Shown piece by piece: positions 17,863 to 26,996 of a stretch of 64,000 bases of DNA. Within the stretch, counting starts at the first letter, position 1. Every line of letters starts with the position of its first letter. The notes beneath the pieces were generated by a model. It searched no databases. It saw only the letters and a list, made by a program, of their open reading frames with translations, and had not been told where the DNA came from. Location: assembly GCF_001567565.1 (NCBI RefSeq), contig NZ_LSSW01000030.1, forward strand, positions 62,001 through 126,000. The letters run 5' to 3'. The translations under genes were made by a program, and so were the position numbers. Source of the DNA: Ectopseudomonas composti. GTDB taxonomy: Bacteria > Pseudomonadota > Gammaproteobacteria > Pseudomonadales > Pseudomonadaceae.

Positions 17863-18558
17863 TCAGACTGGCTTGAGCAACAGCAGCAGGGACACCGGCT
17901 GAACACTCTCGGGGTGCAGCGGCTCCTGCAGCCATTCGAGACGCCAGCCGGTCTCACCGAAAAGCGTCAACCAGGATTGCAGGGTGCGGAAGAACCAGGG
18001 CATGGGCGCCTGGAAACCCTCCCCGAAGCCGACGAAGTCTTCGACCCGCCAACCATCCTGGTAGGGCTCGCCATGGCTGGCGCGCCACGGGTGCAGGGTC
18101 TGAATCAGCAGGCTGCCGCCAGACGCGAGCAAACCATGCAGGCTCCGCAGGGTCGGCTGTAGCGGCTCCTCGAGCAGGGCGAAGTTGCAGACCAGCACCT
18201 CGAAACGCCCGAGTTGCTCGGCATGTGCCTCCAATTCGGCATAGCCACAAACGCGGTACTGACTGCGCCCGTCACATGCCGCCCGAGCGGCCTCGATCAG
18301 CGGCGCCGAGGCGTCCACACCGACTGGTTCGATACCATGCTCGGCCAGGCCACGACACAACCAGCCTTCACCGCAACCGATGTCCAGCACGCGCTTGGGC
18401 TGTAGCGCCAATACGGCCTGGATGATCGCGGCATCGGTGACCAGCCGCCGACTTTCGATGCGCTGCTCACGCACCGCAGCAGCCCAGGCATCGGCATTGG
18501 CCTGCCAACTTTGCTGGAGCTGTTCTCGGTGGTCGCGCTGCATGGTGATTGCCTGCAT
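17863..18558 (-). CDS. SAM-dependent methyltransferase
   Basis: A 231-residue class I methyltransferase. Motif I is VLDIGCGEGWLCRGLAEHG (about residues 59-77), then an acidic motif II loop (GVDASAPLIEAAR), a later FEVLVCNFALLEE and a GGSLLIQTLHPW strand typical of small-molecule methyltransferases. The methyl acceptor is unknown. An in-frame ATG five codons in (18543) is an alternative start. It heads the leftward cluster with the VOC gene (2 bp gap) and the aldo/keto reductase. Confidence 0.88.
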   Translation of the reverse strand: MQAITMQRDHREQLQQSWQANADAWAAAVREQRIESRRLVTDAAIIQAVLALQPKRVLDIGCGEGWLCRGLAEHGIEPVGVDASAPLIEAARAACDGRSQYRVCGYAELEAHAEQLGRFEVLVCNFALLEEPLQPTLRSLHGLLASGGSLLIQTLHPWRASHGEPYQDGWRVEDFVGFGEGFQAPMPWFFRTLQSWLTLFGETGWRLEWLQEPLHPESVQPVSLLLLLKPV

Positions 18559-18764
18559 CGATGCGATCCCGCGAGTCTAGCAGGCCTGCATGCGATAGCG
18601 GTACAAGCCGCGCAGCACGCAGAAACCGCCCGCCAGACGCCACGCCAGCGTCTAAACTGATAGCGAGACAAACGAGACGAGCGCAGCCCGGCCGACCCAG
18701 GGTCAGCATCCGGCAGAGGCAATCTCGCGGCGTTTATGATGCTGACAAAGCGGTCCGGTGACTT

Positions 18765-21700
18765 ATGGGCGCATCATGGCAACATAATCGACAGCCACCT
18801 GAGCTCGCCTCCCCGGCGGGCACTCAGGGCAGCACCAGGTCGAGCAGCGCTGCCGGGCACCCCTGGCGCCTGACCTTCTATCTGTTGCTGATCCTGCTGC
18901 TCCTGGCGGCCACCGCCCTGCTGGTGTTCGAGGTCCGTAGCGCCCATTTTCAGTCACGCGAGCTCAGCCGCTATGCTGCAGGCCTTACCTACAAGGTCGA
19001 AGCGGGCCCCAGCCAGCGGATCATCTACCCGACCGATGGTCCCTTCGACAAACGCCAGGGCTATGCCTACCTGCCACTGATGCTGGAACGCCTACAGCAG
19101 CGCGATTACCAGATCAGCGCACAGGCGCGTTTCTCCGACCAGCTGATGGATTACAGCCGCCGAGGCCTGTTCCCGCCCTTCACCGAGAAGAGCCAGAGCG
19201 GCCTGAGCATCAGCGACTGCCGCGGCACGCCCTTCTACCAGTTTCGCTACCCGCAACAGGGCTATGCCGACTTCGCCAACATTGCACCACTGGTGGTCAA
19301 CAGCCTGCTGTTCATCGAGAACCGTCAGTTGCTCGACCCCGCGCAGCCGCTGGCCAACCCGGCAGTGGACTGGCCACGTTTTGCCATGGCGGCGCTGTCA
19401 CAGCTGGGCAAGATGCTCGACGTGCAGGACCAGTCCGCCGGGGGTAGCACCCTGGCCACACAATTGGAGAAGTACCGCCATTCCCCCGACGGGCTGACGT
19501 TGTCTGCCGGGGAAAAACTGCGCCAGATGATATCCGCCAGCGTACGCGCCTATCAGCATGGGCCGCAGACGCTCGAAGCGCGTCAGCACATCGTCCGTGA
19601 CTATCTCAACAGCGTGCCGCTGTCCGCCGCGCCGGGACACGGTGAAGTGCACGGTCTGGCCGACGGCCTGCGCATCTGGTACGGCGCCGACTTCGAGCAC
19701 AGTAACGCCCTGCTCGACCCGCGGCGCTCGCCCGACGCCAGCCTTGCCGAACGCGGTCTGGCCCTGCGGCAGATACTGTCGCTGATGATTGCTCAGCGCC
19801 GGCCCTCCTATTACCTGGCGCAAGGACGTCATGACATGGAGGCGCTGACCGAAAGTCATATTCGCCTGCTTGCCAGCGGCGGCCTGATCGACGCCGACCT
19901 GCGCGATGCCGCGCTCGCGCAGAAACTGCAGTACCGCGACTGGCAGCTGGAGCCAAACCTGCGGACCGTGGACAGCGACAAAGGCATCAGCGTAGCGCGC
20001 TCGCGCTTGTCCAATCTGCTCGGCATGCCGCTCTACGACCTTGATCGCCTGGACCTGTCCGCACGCAGCACCCTGCAGCGCGACCTGCAACAGCAGACCA
20101 GTGCCTACCTGCAGAACCTGGCCGACCCAGAGTTCGCCGGCAAGATCGGCCTGTTCGGCGAACGCCTGCTGTCGCCCGAGAAAACCGCAGAAGTGCGTTA
20201 CAGCTTCACCCTCTTCGAACGCACCCCGACCGGCAGCCGGGTACGGGTGCAGACCGACAACACCGACCAGCCTTTCGATATCAACGAGGGCAGCAAGCTG
20301 GAGCTTGGCTCCACCGCCAAACTGCGGGTATTGGCCACCTACCTGGAAATCATCGCCGAACTGCATCAGCGCCACGCAGGCAAGAGCCCGGACGAGCTAC
20401 GTCAGATCGACATCGCCGAGCAGGACCCTCTGAGCCGCTGGGCCGTGGGCTACCTGCAAGCCAATCCTGCGGCGGATCTGGCCGGCATGCTGGACGCCGC
20501 GCTGGAGCGGCGCTACTCGGCCAGCCCGAATGAGCGATTCTTCACCGGCGGCGGCCTGCACACCTTCGGCAACTTCCGCCGCCAGGACAACGGCCGCAAC
20601 CCGACGCTGCGCGAGTCCTTGCGTGAGTCGATCAACCTGCCCTTCGTACGCCTGATGCGTGATCTGGTGCGCTACAGCACCTACCAGAACAGCGCCGAGC
20701 TGCTCAAGGACGACAAGGACCCGCGCCGCCAGGAATACCTGCAGCGCTTCGCCGACCGGGAGGGGCGCACCTTCCTCTTGCGCTTCTGGCGCAAGTACAA
20801 GGGTCAGCCGGAGCAGCAGCGCCTGGAAACCTTCATCAGTGGTCTGCGCCAGACCTCGGTACGCCTGAGCGCCGTACATCGTTACCTGCTGCCAGAGGCC
20901 GACGAAGCGACCTTCGCTGCATTCCTGCGGGCGCAACTACCGCAGGAAAAACTCACCGACCAGCGCATCGCGCGCCTGTATCAGGACTACGGCCCCGGAG
21001 CCTACAGCCTGCCGGATCAGGGTTATATCGCCCGCGTACACCCGCTGGAACTCTGGCTACTGGGCTATCTGATCAGCAACCCGCAGGCCAGCTTCAGCGA
21101 TGCCGTCGCCGCCAGCATCGACGAACGTCAGGAAGTCTACGGCTGGCTGCTGCGCACTCGGCACAAGAGCGCCCGAGACAGCCGCATTCGCATCATGCTG
21201 GAGGTCGAGGCCTTCTCCGACATTCATCGGCGCTGGCAGAACCTGGGCTATCCCTTCCAGTACCTGGTGCCCTCGCTGGCCACCGCCCTGGGCAGCTCCG
21301 GCGACCGGCCAGCGGCGTTGGCCGAGCTGATGGGCATCATCCAGAACGACGGCATTCGCCAGCCGGTTCTACGCATCGACGAGCTGCACTTCGCCGCCGA
21401 CACGCCTTATGACACAAGGGTCGAGCGTGATACCCACAGTGGCAAGCGGGTGATGCAGTCCGAGGTGGCTGCGGCACTGCGCAATGCCCTCTCGCAAGTG
21501 GTGGAAGGCGGCACTGCGCGGCGCCTGCAAGGCACCTTTCAACTGCAGGACGGCCGCAGCCTGGCGCTGGGCGGCAAAACCGGCACCGGCGACAACCGCA
21601 TCGAAAGCGTCGGCCCTGGCGGCCGGGTCATCAGCTCACGTGCGATGAACCGGACAGCGACATTCGTGTTCTTCCTCGGCCCACGGCACTACGGCACCCT

Positions 21701-21866
21701 CACTGCGTTCGTACCGGGACGCGAAGCCGAGCGCTTCACCTTCACCTCGGCGTTACCGGTGCAGGTCCTCAAGGGCATGGCGCCAATCCTTGTCCCCTAC
21801 CTGGAGCCTGGCAGTGCCACGCTCTGTGAGGCGCCGATGAGCGCGCCGCAGATCAGCCGGCGGTAA
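18765..21866 (+). CDS. Large divergent GT51 / class A PBP-like protein
   Basis: A 1033-residue inner-membrane protein: cytoplasmic tail, one membrane segment (about 36-58), then periplasm. Residues 170-330 resemble a GT51 peptidoglycan glycosyltransferase domain with E185 in the ED-motif place (IENRQLLD), GGSTLATQLEKY and DYLNSVPLS. The second catalytic Glu region is unlike the consensus (EKLRQMISASV). The later part has the penicillin-binding triad: STAK (S516), SIN and GKTGTGDNR (K938). It is longer than PBP1a/1b. Probably a specialised or weak peptidoglycan polymerase/transpeptidase. It lies divergent from the methyltransferase cluster. Confidence 0.72.
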   Translation: MGASWQHNRQPPELASPAGTQGSTRSSSAAGHPWRLTFYLLLILLLLAATALLVFEVRSAHFQSRELSRYAAGLTYKVEAGPSQRIIYPTDGPFDKRQGYAYLPLMLERLQQRDYQISAQARFSDQLMDYSRRGLFPPFTEKSQSGLSISDCRGTPFYQFRYPQQGYADFANIAPLVVNSLLFIENRQLLDPAQPLANPAVDWPRFAMAALSQLGKMLDVQDQSAGGSTLATQLEKYRHSPDGLTLSAGEKLRQMISASVRAYQHGPQTLEARQHIVRDYLNSVPLSAAPGHGEVHGLADGLRIWYGADFEHSNALLDPRRSPDASLAERGLALRQILSLMIAQRRPSYYLAQGRHDMEALTESHIRLLASGGLIDADLRDAALAQKLQYRDWQLEPNLRTVDSDKGISVARSRLSNLLGMPLYDLDRLDLSARSTLQRDLQQQTSAYLQNLADPEFAGKIGLFGERLLSPEKTAEVRYSFTLFERTPTGSRVRVQTDNTDQPFDINEGSKLELGSTAKLRVLATYLEIIAELHQRHAGKSPDELRQIDIAEQDPLSRWAVGYLQANPAADLAGMLDAALERRYSASPNERFFTGGGLHTFGNFRRQDNGRNPTLRESLRESINLPFVRLMRDLVRYSTYQNSAELLKDDKDPRRQEYLQRFADREGRTFLLRFWRKYKGQPEQQRLETFISGLRQTSVRLSAVHRYLLPEADEATFAAFLRAQLPQEKLTDQRIARLYQDYGPGAYSLPDQGYIARVHPLELWLLGYLISNPQASFSDAVAASIDERQEVYGWLLRTRHKSARDSRIRIMLEVEAFSDIHRRWQNLGYPFQYLVPSLATALGSSGDRPAALAELMGIIQNDGIRQPVLRIDELHFAADTPYDTRVERDTHSGKRVMQSEVAAALRNALSQVVEGGTARRLQGTFQLQDGRSLALGGKTGTGDNRIESVGPGGRVISSRAMNRTATFVFFLGPRHYGTLTAFVPGREAERFTFTSALPVQVLKGMAPILVPYLEPGSATLCEAPMSAPQISRR

Positions 21867-21961
21867 CACTCGGTAACTACAGCGCTCAGGGGCTTGCGAA
21901 ACCCGGCAGCGGATATGCAGTCCATGTCAGCATCCCCAACTGCCGTTCATGAGTATCGCCG

Positions 21962-22843
21962 ATGCCCTCATCCTGGTTCGCCCTGCTACGCCGCCGTCGC
22001 CTGAGCCTGATGATCCTGGCGTGCCTGCTGGTATTGCTGCCGATCGGCTGCGCCAAGCTGGAGCAGACCGAACGCGAACTGGTGTTTCGCATCGAGCCTG
22101 GTAACGCCCGCTGGTTCAGCGGCCTGCCGACTGGCGTCGAGAGCGTGCAACTGCAATCGCCTGAGCTGACGGCCGATGAGAGTCTGCATGCCTGGTGGTG
22201 GCCGGCCGCACGCAAGGACGCCCCGGCGCTGCTCTACCTGCATGGCTCACGCTGGAACCTGACCGGCCAGCTGTTTCGCATCGAACAACTGCATGCCATG
22301 GGCTTCTCGGTACTGGCGGTGGACTACCGCGGCTTCGGCGAAAGCCGTGGCGCCCTGCCCTCCGAGCGCAGCGTCTATCAGGATGCCCTGATCGCCTGGC
22401 AGCATCTGGTGCGCCTGCAGCCAGAGGCAGACAAACGCTTCATTTACGGCCATTCACTGGGCGGCGCCGTGGCCGTCAACCTGGCGCACGAACTGGCGAG
22501 CGAAGATGAAACGCAAGCTGCCGGGCTGATCGTCGAATCCAGCTTCACCAACCTGGGGGATGTCGCTGCAGCGGTCACCAACACTTCGCTGCCGGTACGC
22601 TGGCTGTTGTCGCAGGAGTTCGACTCGCTGAGCAAGATTGGCGAAGTCGGCATCCCGGTGCTGATTGCCCACGGTCGCGACGACCGCTACGTGCCCTCAC
22701 GCTTCAGCCAAGCGCTGTTCGACGCGGCCAGCGAGCCCAAGCAACTGCTGCTCATAGAGGGTGCCAACCACAACAACGGCCTGCGCATGGCCGGTAACCA
22801 CTACCGGCAGGCCCTGCAGGCACTGGGGCTTGAAATCAACTGA
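21962..22843 (+). CDS. Alpha/beta hydrolase, membrane-anchored or lipoprotein
   Basis: A 293-residue alpha/beta hydrolase related to the Bem46/YfhR-type serine hydrolases. The N-terminus has RRRR then a hydrophobic segment ending LLPIGC (about residues 15-30), either a signal anchor or an imperfect lipobox. Catalytic features: oxyanion LYLHGSRWN, nucleophile GHSLGG (about residue 163), acid HGRDDRYVP and His in EGANHNNG. Substrate unknown. It lies 95 bp after the PBP-like gene on the same strand, so co-expression is possible. Confidence 0.85.
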   Translation: MPSSWFALLRRRRLSLMILACLLVLLPIGCAKLEQTERELVFRIEPGNARWFSGLPTGVESVQLQSPELTADESLHAWWWPAARKDAPALLYLHGSRWNLTGQLFRIEQLHAMGFSVLAVDYRGFGESRGALPSERSVYQDALIAWQHLVRLQPEADKRFIYGHSLGGAVAVNLAHELASEDETQAAGLIVESSFTNLGDVAAAVTNTSLPVRWLLSQEFDSLSKIGEVGIPVLIAHGRDDRYVPSRFSQALFDAASEPKQLLLIEGANHNNGLRMAGNHYRQALQALGLEIN

Positions 22844-22857
22844 AGCGCTGAACGACT

Positions 22858-23070
22858 TCAGGATCTGAATAACTGCAGGTAGAGCTGCTCCACCTTGTCC
22901 CGCGCCCAGGGCGTCTTGCGCAGAAAGGTCAGGCTCGACTTGATACTCGGCTCGTGCTTGAAACAGCGGACATCGACCTGACGGGCAAGGCCCTCCCAAC
23001 CGATGCGCTCCACCAGGGCGGTGAGAATCGCCTGCAGGGTCAGGCCGTGGAGCGGGTCATTGCTGGTCAT
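22858..23070 (-). CDS. VF530-family small protein
   Basis: A 70-residue protein of the VF530 (DUF2132) family: DPLHGLTLQAILTALVERIGWEGL, then CFKHEPSIKSSLTFLRKTPWAR, which are the family hallmarks. Family members have a compact helical fold proposed to bind DNA; the biological role is not known. Convergent with the upstream hydrolase (15 bp apart). About 50 bp of its upstream region separates it from the putP terminator. Confidence 0.9.
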   Translation of the reverse strand: MTSNDPLHGLTLQAILTALVERIGWEGLARQVDVRCFKHEPSIKSSLTFLRKTPWARDKVEQLYLQLFRS

Positions 23071-23116
23071 GAGAGCATCCGTCGAAAATGGTGCGGGTAT
23101 ATTAGGGCCAGAAACG

Positions 23117-23149
23117 CAAAAGGCGATGACTGCCGAGCAGTCATCGCCT
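23117..23149 (-). terminator. Terminator after putP
   Basis: A 13-bp perfect stem AGGCGATGACTGC / GCAGTCATCGCCT with a 3-base loop, followed on the minus strand by TTTT, 20 bp after the putP stop. Confidence 0.88.
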
Positions 23150-23168
23150 CCGGTTCAAGCCGACAAGG

Positions 23169-24653
23169 TTACACCGACTTGTATTCGCTTTCGGCCTTGT
23201 CGAAGCGGCTCAGCATCGACTGGCTCGGGGCCTTACCAATACGGCTGAAGATGACGATGGCCAGGGTGGCGAGGATGAAACCCGGAATGATCTCGTACAG
23301 ACCCAGACCGATCCAGTTCTTCCACACGATCACGGTAGTGGCACCGACCAGCATGCCGGCCAGGGCGCCATTACGGGTCATGCCTTTCCACACCAGGGAG
23401 AGGATCACCACCGGACCGAACGCGGCGCCGAAACCTGCCCAGGCGTAGGACACCAGGCCCAGCACACGGTTTTCCGGGTTCGCCGCCAGAGCGATGGCGA
23501 TCAGCGCGACCAGCAGAACCATGGCGCGACCGACCCAGACCAGCTCGGTCTGCGAAGCGCCTTTACGCAGGAAGGCCTTGTAGAAGTCCTCAGTCAGGGC
23601 ACTGGAGCACACCAGCAGCTGGCAGCTCAGGGTGCTCATCACGGCAGCCAGAATGGCCGACAGCAAGATACCGGCAATCCACGGGTTGAACAGCAGCTTG
23701 GCCAGCTCGATGAACACACGCTCCGGGTTCTCACCGACCGGGCCCGCCACTTCCGGGTGTACCGAGAAGTAGGCGATGCCGAAGAAGCCGACGGCAACGG
23801 CGCCGGCCAGGGTCAGGACCATCCAGGTCATGGAGATGCGACGGGCAGCCGGAATCGACTTGACCGAATCGGCAGCCATGAAGCGCGCCAGGATATGCGG
23901 CTGACCGAAATAGCCCAGGCCCCAGGCCATCAGCGAGATCACGCCCACGAAGGTCGCACCCTTGAGCATGTCGAAGTTGGTGGCGTCGACTGCCTCGATG
24001 GCGACCATGGCTGGATCGAAACCACCGGTAGCGATCATCACCACGACCGGCGTAATGATCAGTGCGAAGATCATCAGTGTCGCTTGCACGGTGTCGGTCC
24101 AGCTCACTGCCAGGAAGCCACCGATGAAGGTGTAGGCGATGGTCGCAGCGGCACCGGCCCACAGCGCGGTCTCGTAGGACATGCCAAAGGTGCTCTCGAA
24201 CAGGCGAGCACCGGCCACCACGCCGGAAGCGCAATAGATGGTGAAGAACACGAGGATCACCAGTGCCGAGAAGATGCGCAGGATGCGGCTGTTGTCTTCG
24301 AAGCGATTGGTGAAGTAGTCAGGCAGGGTCAGGGCGTTGCCGTTGTGCTCGGTCTGCACACGCAGGCGGCCGGCGACGAACAGCCAGTTGAGGTAGGCGC
24401 CGATGAGCAGGCCAATGGCGATCCAGCTTTCGGAGATGCCGGCGACGAAGATCGCGCCTGGCAGGCCCATGAGCAGCCAGCCGCTCATGTCAGAGGCGCC
24501 GGCGGAGAGCGCGGTAACGAAGCTACCGAGGCTGCGGCCACCCAGGATGTAGTCGGAAAGGTTCTTGGTACGCAGATAGGCGATCAGGCCAATCAGTACC
24601 ATGGCTGCGATGTACACCACGAAGGTGACGAGCATTGGAGTACTAGCTGTCAT
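23169..24653 (-). CDS. putP: PutP, sodium/proline symporter
   Basis: A 494-residue sodium:solute symporter (SSS family) with about 13 membrane segments. Signatures include DYILGGRSLGSFVTALSAGASDMSGWLLMGLPG (about residues 33-65) and the QLLVCSSALTEDFYKAFLR loop typical of PutP. It imports proline with Na+ across the inner membrane for catabolism or osmoprotection. The start was set at 24653 behind GAGGGGAG; a longer frame would add 81 Arg/Pro-rich residues with no family match. putA is not adjacent. A GntR-type operator-like palindrome lies 276 bp upstream. Confidence 0.95.
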   Translation of the reverse strand: MTASTPMLVTFVVYIAAMVLIGLIAYLRTKNLSDYILGGRSLGSFVTALSAGASDMSGWLLMGLPGAIFVAGISESWIAIGLLIGAYLNWLFVAGRLRVQTEHNGNALTLPDYFTNRFEDNSRILRIFSALVILVFFTIYCASGVVAGARLFESTFGMSYETALWAGAAATIAYTFIGGFLAVSWTDTVQATLMIFALIITPVVVMIATGGFDPAMVAIEAVDATNFDMLKGATFVGVISLMAWGLGYFGQPHILARFMAADSVKSIPAARRISMTWMVLTLAGAVAVGFFGIAYFSVHPEVAGPVGENPERVFIELAKLLFNPWIAGILLSAILAAVMSTLSCQLLVCSSALTEDFYKAFLRKGASQTELVWVGRAMVLLVALIAIALAANPENRVLGLVSYAWAGFGAAFGPVVILSLVWKGMTRNGALAGMLVGATTVIVWKNWIGLGLYEIIPGFILATLAIVIFSRIGKAPSQSMLSRFDKAESEYKSV

Positions 24654-25104
24654 TTGGGGGGCTCCCCTCTCGTTTGTTGTTCTCGGGCACCGTGCCCTGA
24701 TTGGCAAAGTGCACCCGTTTTTTTGCGGATGCGGGCTCCGGTCTCTCTTCCTCGTCACACCGATATCGAATGAACATGGCCAGAGCCAGCGCAGTGAAAC
24801 CGCCACTGCATCGGCAAGTGCCTGAGCACTTTCCCTGACCTCCCTGGCTTGCGCCTGCGGCCACCGAATCGCGTTACCACCAGGTTTCGCCTGCAAGAAC
24901 CTCTCTTACCGGTCTAGCCCAGCAACGCTGGTCTGACCAATCTATGCAGACAAAAACGGCCATAACGAAAGTGAAGCGCGGAATTTAGTGGCAGAAGCGA
25001 ACGAGCTTCTTGCTGAAAGCTCTGGAGTTTTTGCAGAAATCTCCGACCTGGGGAACTTCCGGCAAACAGCAGCTTCGGCCTGCGACGATAACCTGATCGC
25101 TCGG
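24654..25104. other. 451-bp region upstream of putP
   Basis: No gene seen; the minus-strand frame at 24942-25208 and the plus-strand frame at 24988-25848 are shadows with atypical composition or antisense to the neighbour. The region must contain the putP promoter, reading leftward. The one clear structure is the 11-bp palindrome at 24929-24939. Confidence 0.6.
24929..24939. promoter_or_regulatory. GntR/FadR-type operator-like palindrome upstream of putP
   Basis: TGGTCTGACCA is a perfect palindrome about its centre base and matches the TNGTNNNACNA consensus described for FadR-subfamily GntR regulators. It is 276 bp ahead of the putP start, in the only candidate promoter region. A short palindrome like this can occur by chance, so the call is tentative. 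Confidence 0.35.
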
Positions 25105-26238
25105 TCAGCCGTCATTGGTCTGGCGAAAAGGCAGATGGATTCGCGCCTCTTGCGCGTAAACCCGCACGCCAGAGCGCTCCTGCTCAAGAAACTCGGCAAC
25201 GGCAGCATGCAACCCCGGGTGGCAGAGATAATGCCACGAATGGGTAATGACCGGCTCGAACCCCCGGATCAACTTGTGCTCGCCCTGCGCGCCGGCATCG
25301 AAGCGCTGCAGGCCTTCGGCGATGGCCTGCTCCATGCCCTGATAGAAGCAGGTCTCGAAATGCAGCCGATCGAACTCGGCCAGACACCCCCAGTAGCGAC
25401 CATAGAAGGTATCGCCATCGACCAGGCTGAACGCCATGGCCAGCGGACGCCCGTGCTGCGTGGCGAAGACCACGCGAATCATCTCGGGCATGCGCTCAGC
25501 CAGCAGACTGAAGAAGTCTCGCGTCAGATAAGGGGCCTGCCCACGTACATGGTAGGTGTTGGCATAGCAGGTGTAGACGAAATCCCAGTCGACCTCGCTC
25601 AACTCATGCCCCAGACGCCAGCCGAACTCGATGCCTTGCCCCGCCACCTGCTCGCGCTCCTTGCGCATCTGCTTGCGCTTACGCGAGCTGAGCGCATCGA
25701 GAAAGTCCTGGAAATCACGGTAACCGCGATTGTGCCAGTGAAACTGGCAACCCAGGCGTTGCAGCCAGCCCTGTCGCTGCGCCATCACGGCGTCACAGGC
25801 AGGGCTGGTGAAGTTGATGTGCAGGCTCGACAGCCCCTGCGCAGGTAACTCCGCCGTGAGCGTGTCGAGCAGTTGCCCGGCTGCCTGGGCATCACCCAGC
25901 AAGCGTGCCCCAGTGACCGGAGAGAACGGCACAGCGCCCAGCAGCTTGGGGTAGTAGCCGATGCCAGCCCGCCGACAGGCATCGGCCCAGCCGTGATCGA
26001 ACACGTATTCGCCATAGGAGTGCTGTTTCAGATAAGCCGGCAACGCCGCCTGCACCTTGCCCTGTTCGTCGCTCCAGAGTCGGTGCGACGACAGCCAGCC
26101 ACTGCGCCCGCCCACACTGCCGCTGTCCTCCAGCGCACTGAGAAAGGCATGACGCAGAAACGGCTGCGGCCGCTCCAGCAGCCCATCCCAGACGTCGGCG
26201 GGCAGCGCTTGAAGCGAGTCGATGATGGTAACGGGCAT
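25105..26238 (-). CDS. GNAT-fold peptidogalycan biosynthesis-type protein
   Basis: A 377-residue protein of the family annotated as GNAT N-acetyltransferase or peptidogalycan biosynthesis/recognition protein (DUF482). Recognisable stretches are WLSSHRLW, SYGEYVFDHGWADA, the basic SSRKRKQMRKEREQ (about residues 195-208) and the C-terminal KLIRGFEPVITHSWHYL. The fold resembles Fem-type aminoacyl transferases; the substrate is not known. GGAG 8 bp before the ATG at 26238 supports this start over one 14 codons upstream. Divergent from the pyrophosphatase gene. Confidence 0.8.
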   Translation of the reverse strand: MPVTIIDSLQALPADVWDGLLERPQPFLRHAFLSALEDSGSVGGRSGWLSSHRLWSDEQGKVQAALPAYLKQHSYGEYVFDHGWADACRRAGIGYYPKLLGAVPFSPVTGARLLGDAQAAGQLLDTLTAELPAQGLSSLHINFTSPACDAVMAQRQGWLQRLGCQFHWHNRGYRDFQDFLDALSSRKRKQMRKEREQVAGQGIEFGWRLGHELSEVDWDFVYTCYANTYHVRGQAPYLTRDFFSLLAERMPEMIRVVFATQHGRPLAMAFSLVDGDTFYGRYWGCLAEFDRLHFETCFYQGMEQAIAEGLQRFDAGAQGEHKLIRGFEPVITHSWHYLCHPGLHAAVAEFLEQERSGVRVYAQEARIHLPFRQTNDG

Positions 26239-26340
26239 GAGCTCAACTCCAGAAGCCAGACTGCAATATATCTCTAACAATGCACCCGCAATATGAGAAG
26301 GCCAACTCTTATAACCTTAAGCTCTGTAAAGGAGTTCCCC

Positions 26341-26946
26341 ATGCAAAAGTCCCTTCTCGCCCTCGGCGTCGCGCTCCTGCTCGGCACTGGTAACGCTCTC
26401 GCCCAGCAGTCGATCACCCACCCCTTTCACGCGAGCCAGGCAGAAGACGCACCGAACAACGTGCATATGGCCGTAGAAATCCCGGCAGGCAGCTTCACCA
26501 AATATGAGATCAACGAAGAAGGTCTGGTCTTCGTCGACCGTTTCCAATCCATGCCGGTGGTTTATCCGGCCAACTACGGCTCGCTGTCTCGCACGCTGGG
26601 TGGCGACAATGATCCCCTGGACGGCCTGGTACTGACTCGCGAGCCCCTGCACCCGGGCGTGCTGATCAAGTTTCGTCCGATCGGCTATCTGAAGATGATC
26701 GACGGTGGCGAAGCGGACGAGAAGATCATCGGCGTGCCCAGCAGCGATATCGATCCGAGCTACGACGATATCAAAGACATCGATGATCTACCTTTGATTG
26801 AGCGCCAGCGTATCGAGGCCTTCTTCCGCGTGTACAAGCAACTGCCGGAGGGGCGCAAGAAAGTCGAACTCAATGGCTATGGCAATGCCGCCGAAGCCCG
26901 CCAGATGATCCAGAAGGCCCTGGACAACTACAAGAAGAACAACTGA
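26341..26946 (+). CDS. Inorganic pyrophosphatase, exported
   Basis: A 201-residue family I inorganic pyrophosphatase with a 21-residue signal peptide (MQKSLLALGVALLLGTGNALA), so it should act in the periplasm. The active-site signature is DNDPLDGLVL, with VYPANYGSL before it and KKVELNGYG after. It hydrolyses PPi to phosphate; family I enzymes are normally cytoplasmic, so export is the notable feature. It sits about 1 kb from a phosphate-porin gene, which would fit periplasmic phosphate release. AAAGGAG 6 bp before the ATG decides the start. Confidence 0.92.
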   Translation: MQKSLLALGVALLLGTGNALAQQSITHPFHASQAEDAPNNVHMAVEIPAGSFTKYEINEEGLVFVDRFQSMPVVYPANYGSLSRTLGGDNDPLDGLVLTREPLHPGVLIKFRPIGYLKMIDGGEADEKIIGVPSSDIDPSYDDIKDIDDLPLIERQRIEAFFRVYKQLPEGRKKVELNGYGNAAEARQMIQKALDNYKKNN

Positions 26947-26957
26947 GTAATAGTGAC

Positions 26958-26984
26958 AAGGCCCAGCCAGGTGCTGGGCCTTTT
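26958..26984 (+). terminator. Terminator after the pyrophosphatase gene
   Basis: A 10-bp stem AAGGCCCAGC / GCTGGGCCTT with a 5-base loop, running into TTTT. Confidence 0.9.
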
Positions 26985-26996
26985 CAATTGCAGCCC

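Noticed and set aside
24988..25848. 286-codon rightward frame upstream of the GNAT-type gene end
   Set aside because: Mostly antisense to the GNAT-type gene; the first 100 bp lie in the putP upstream region without a ribosome site.
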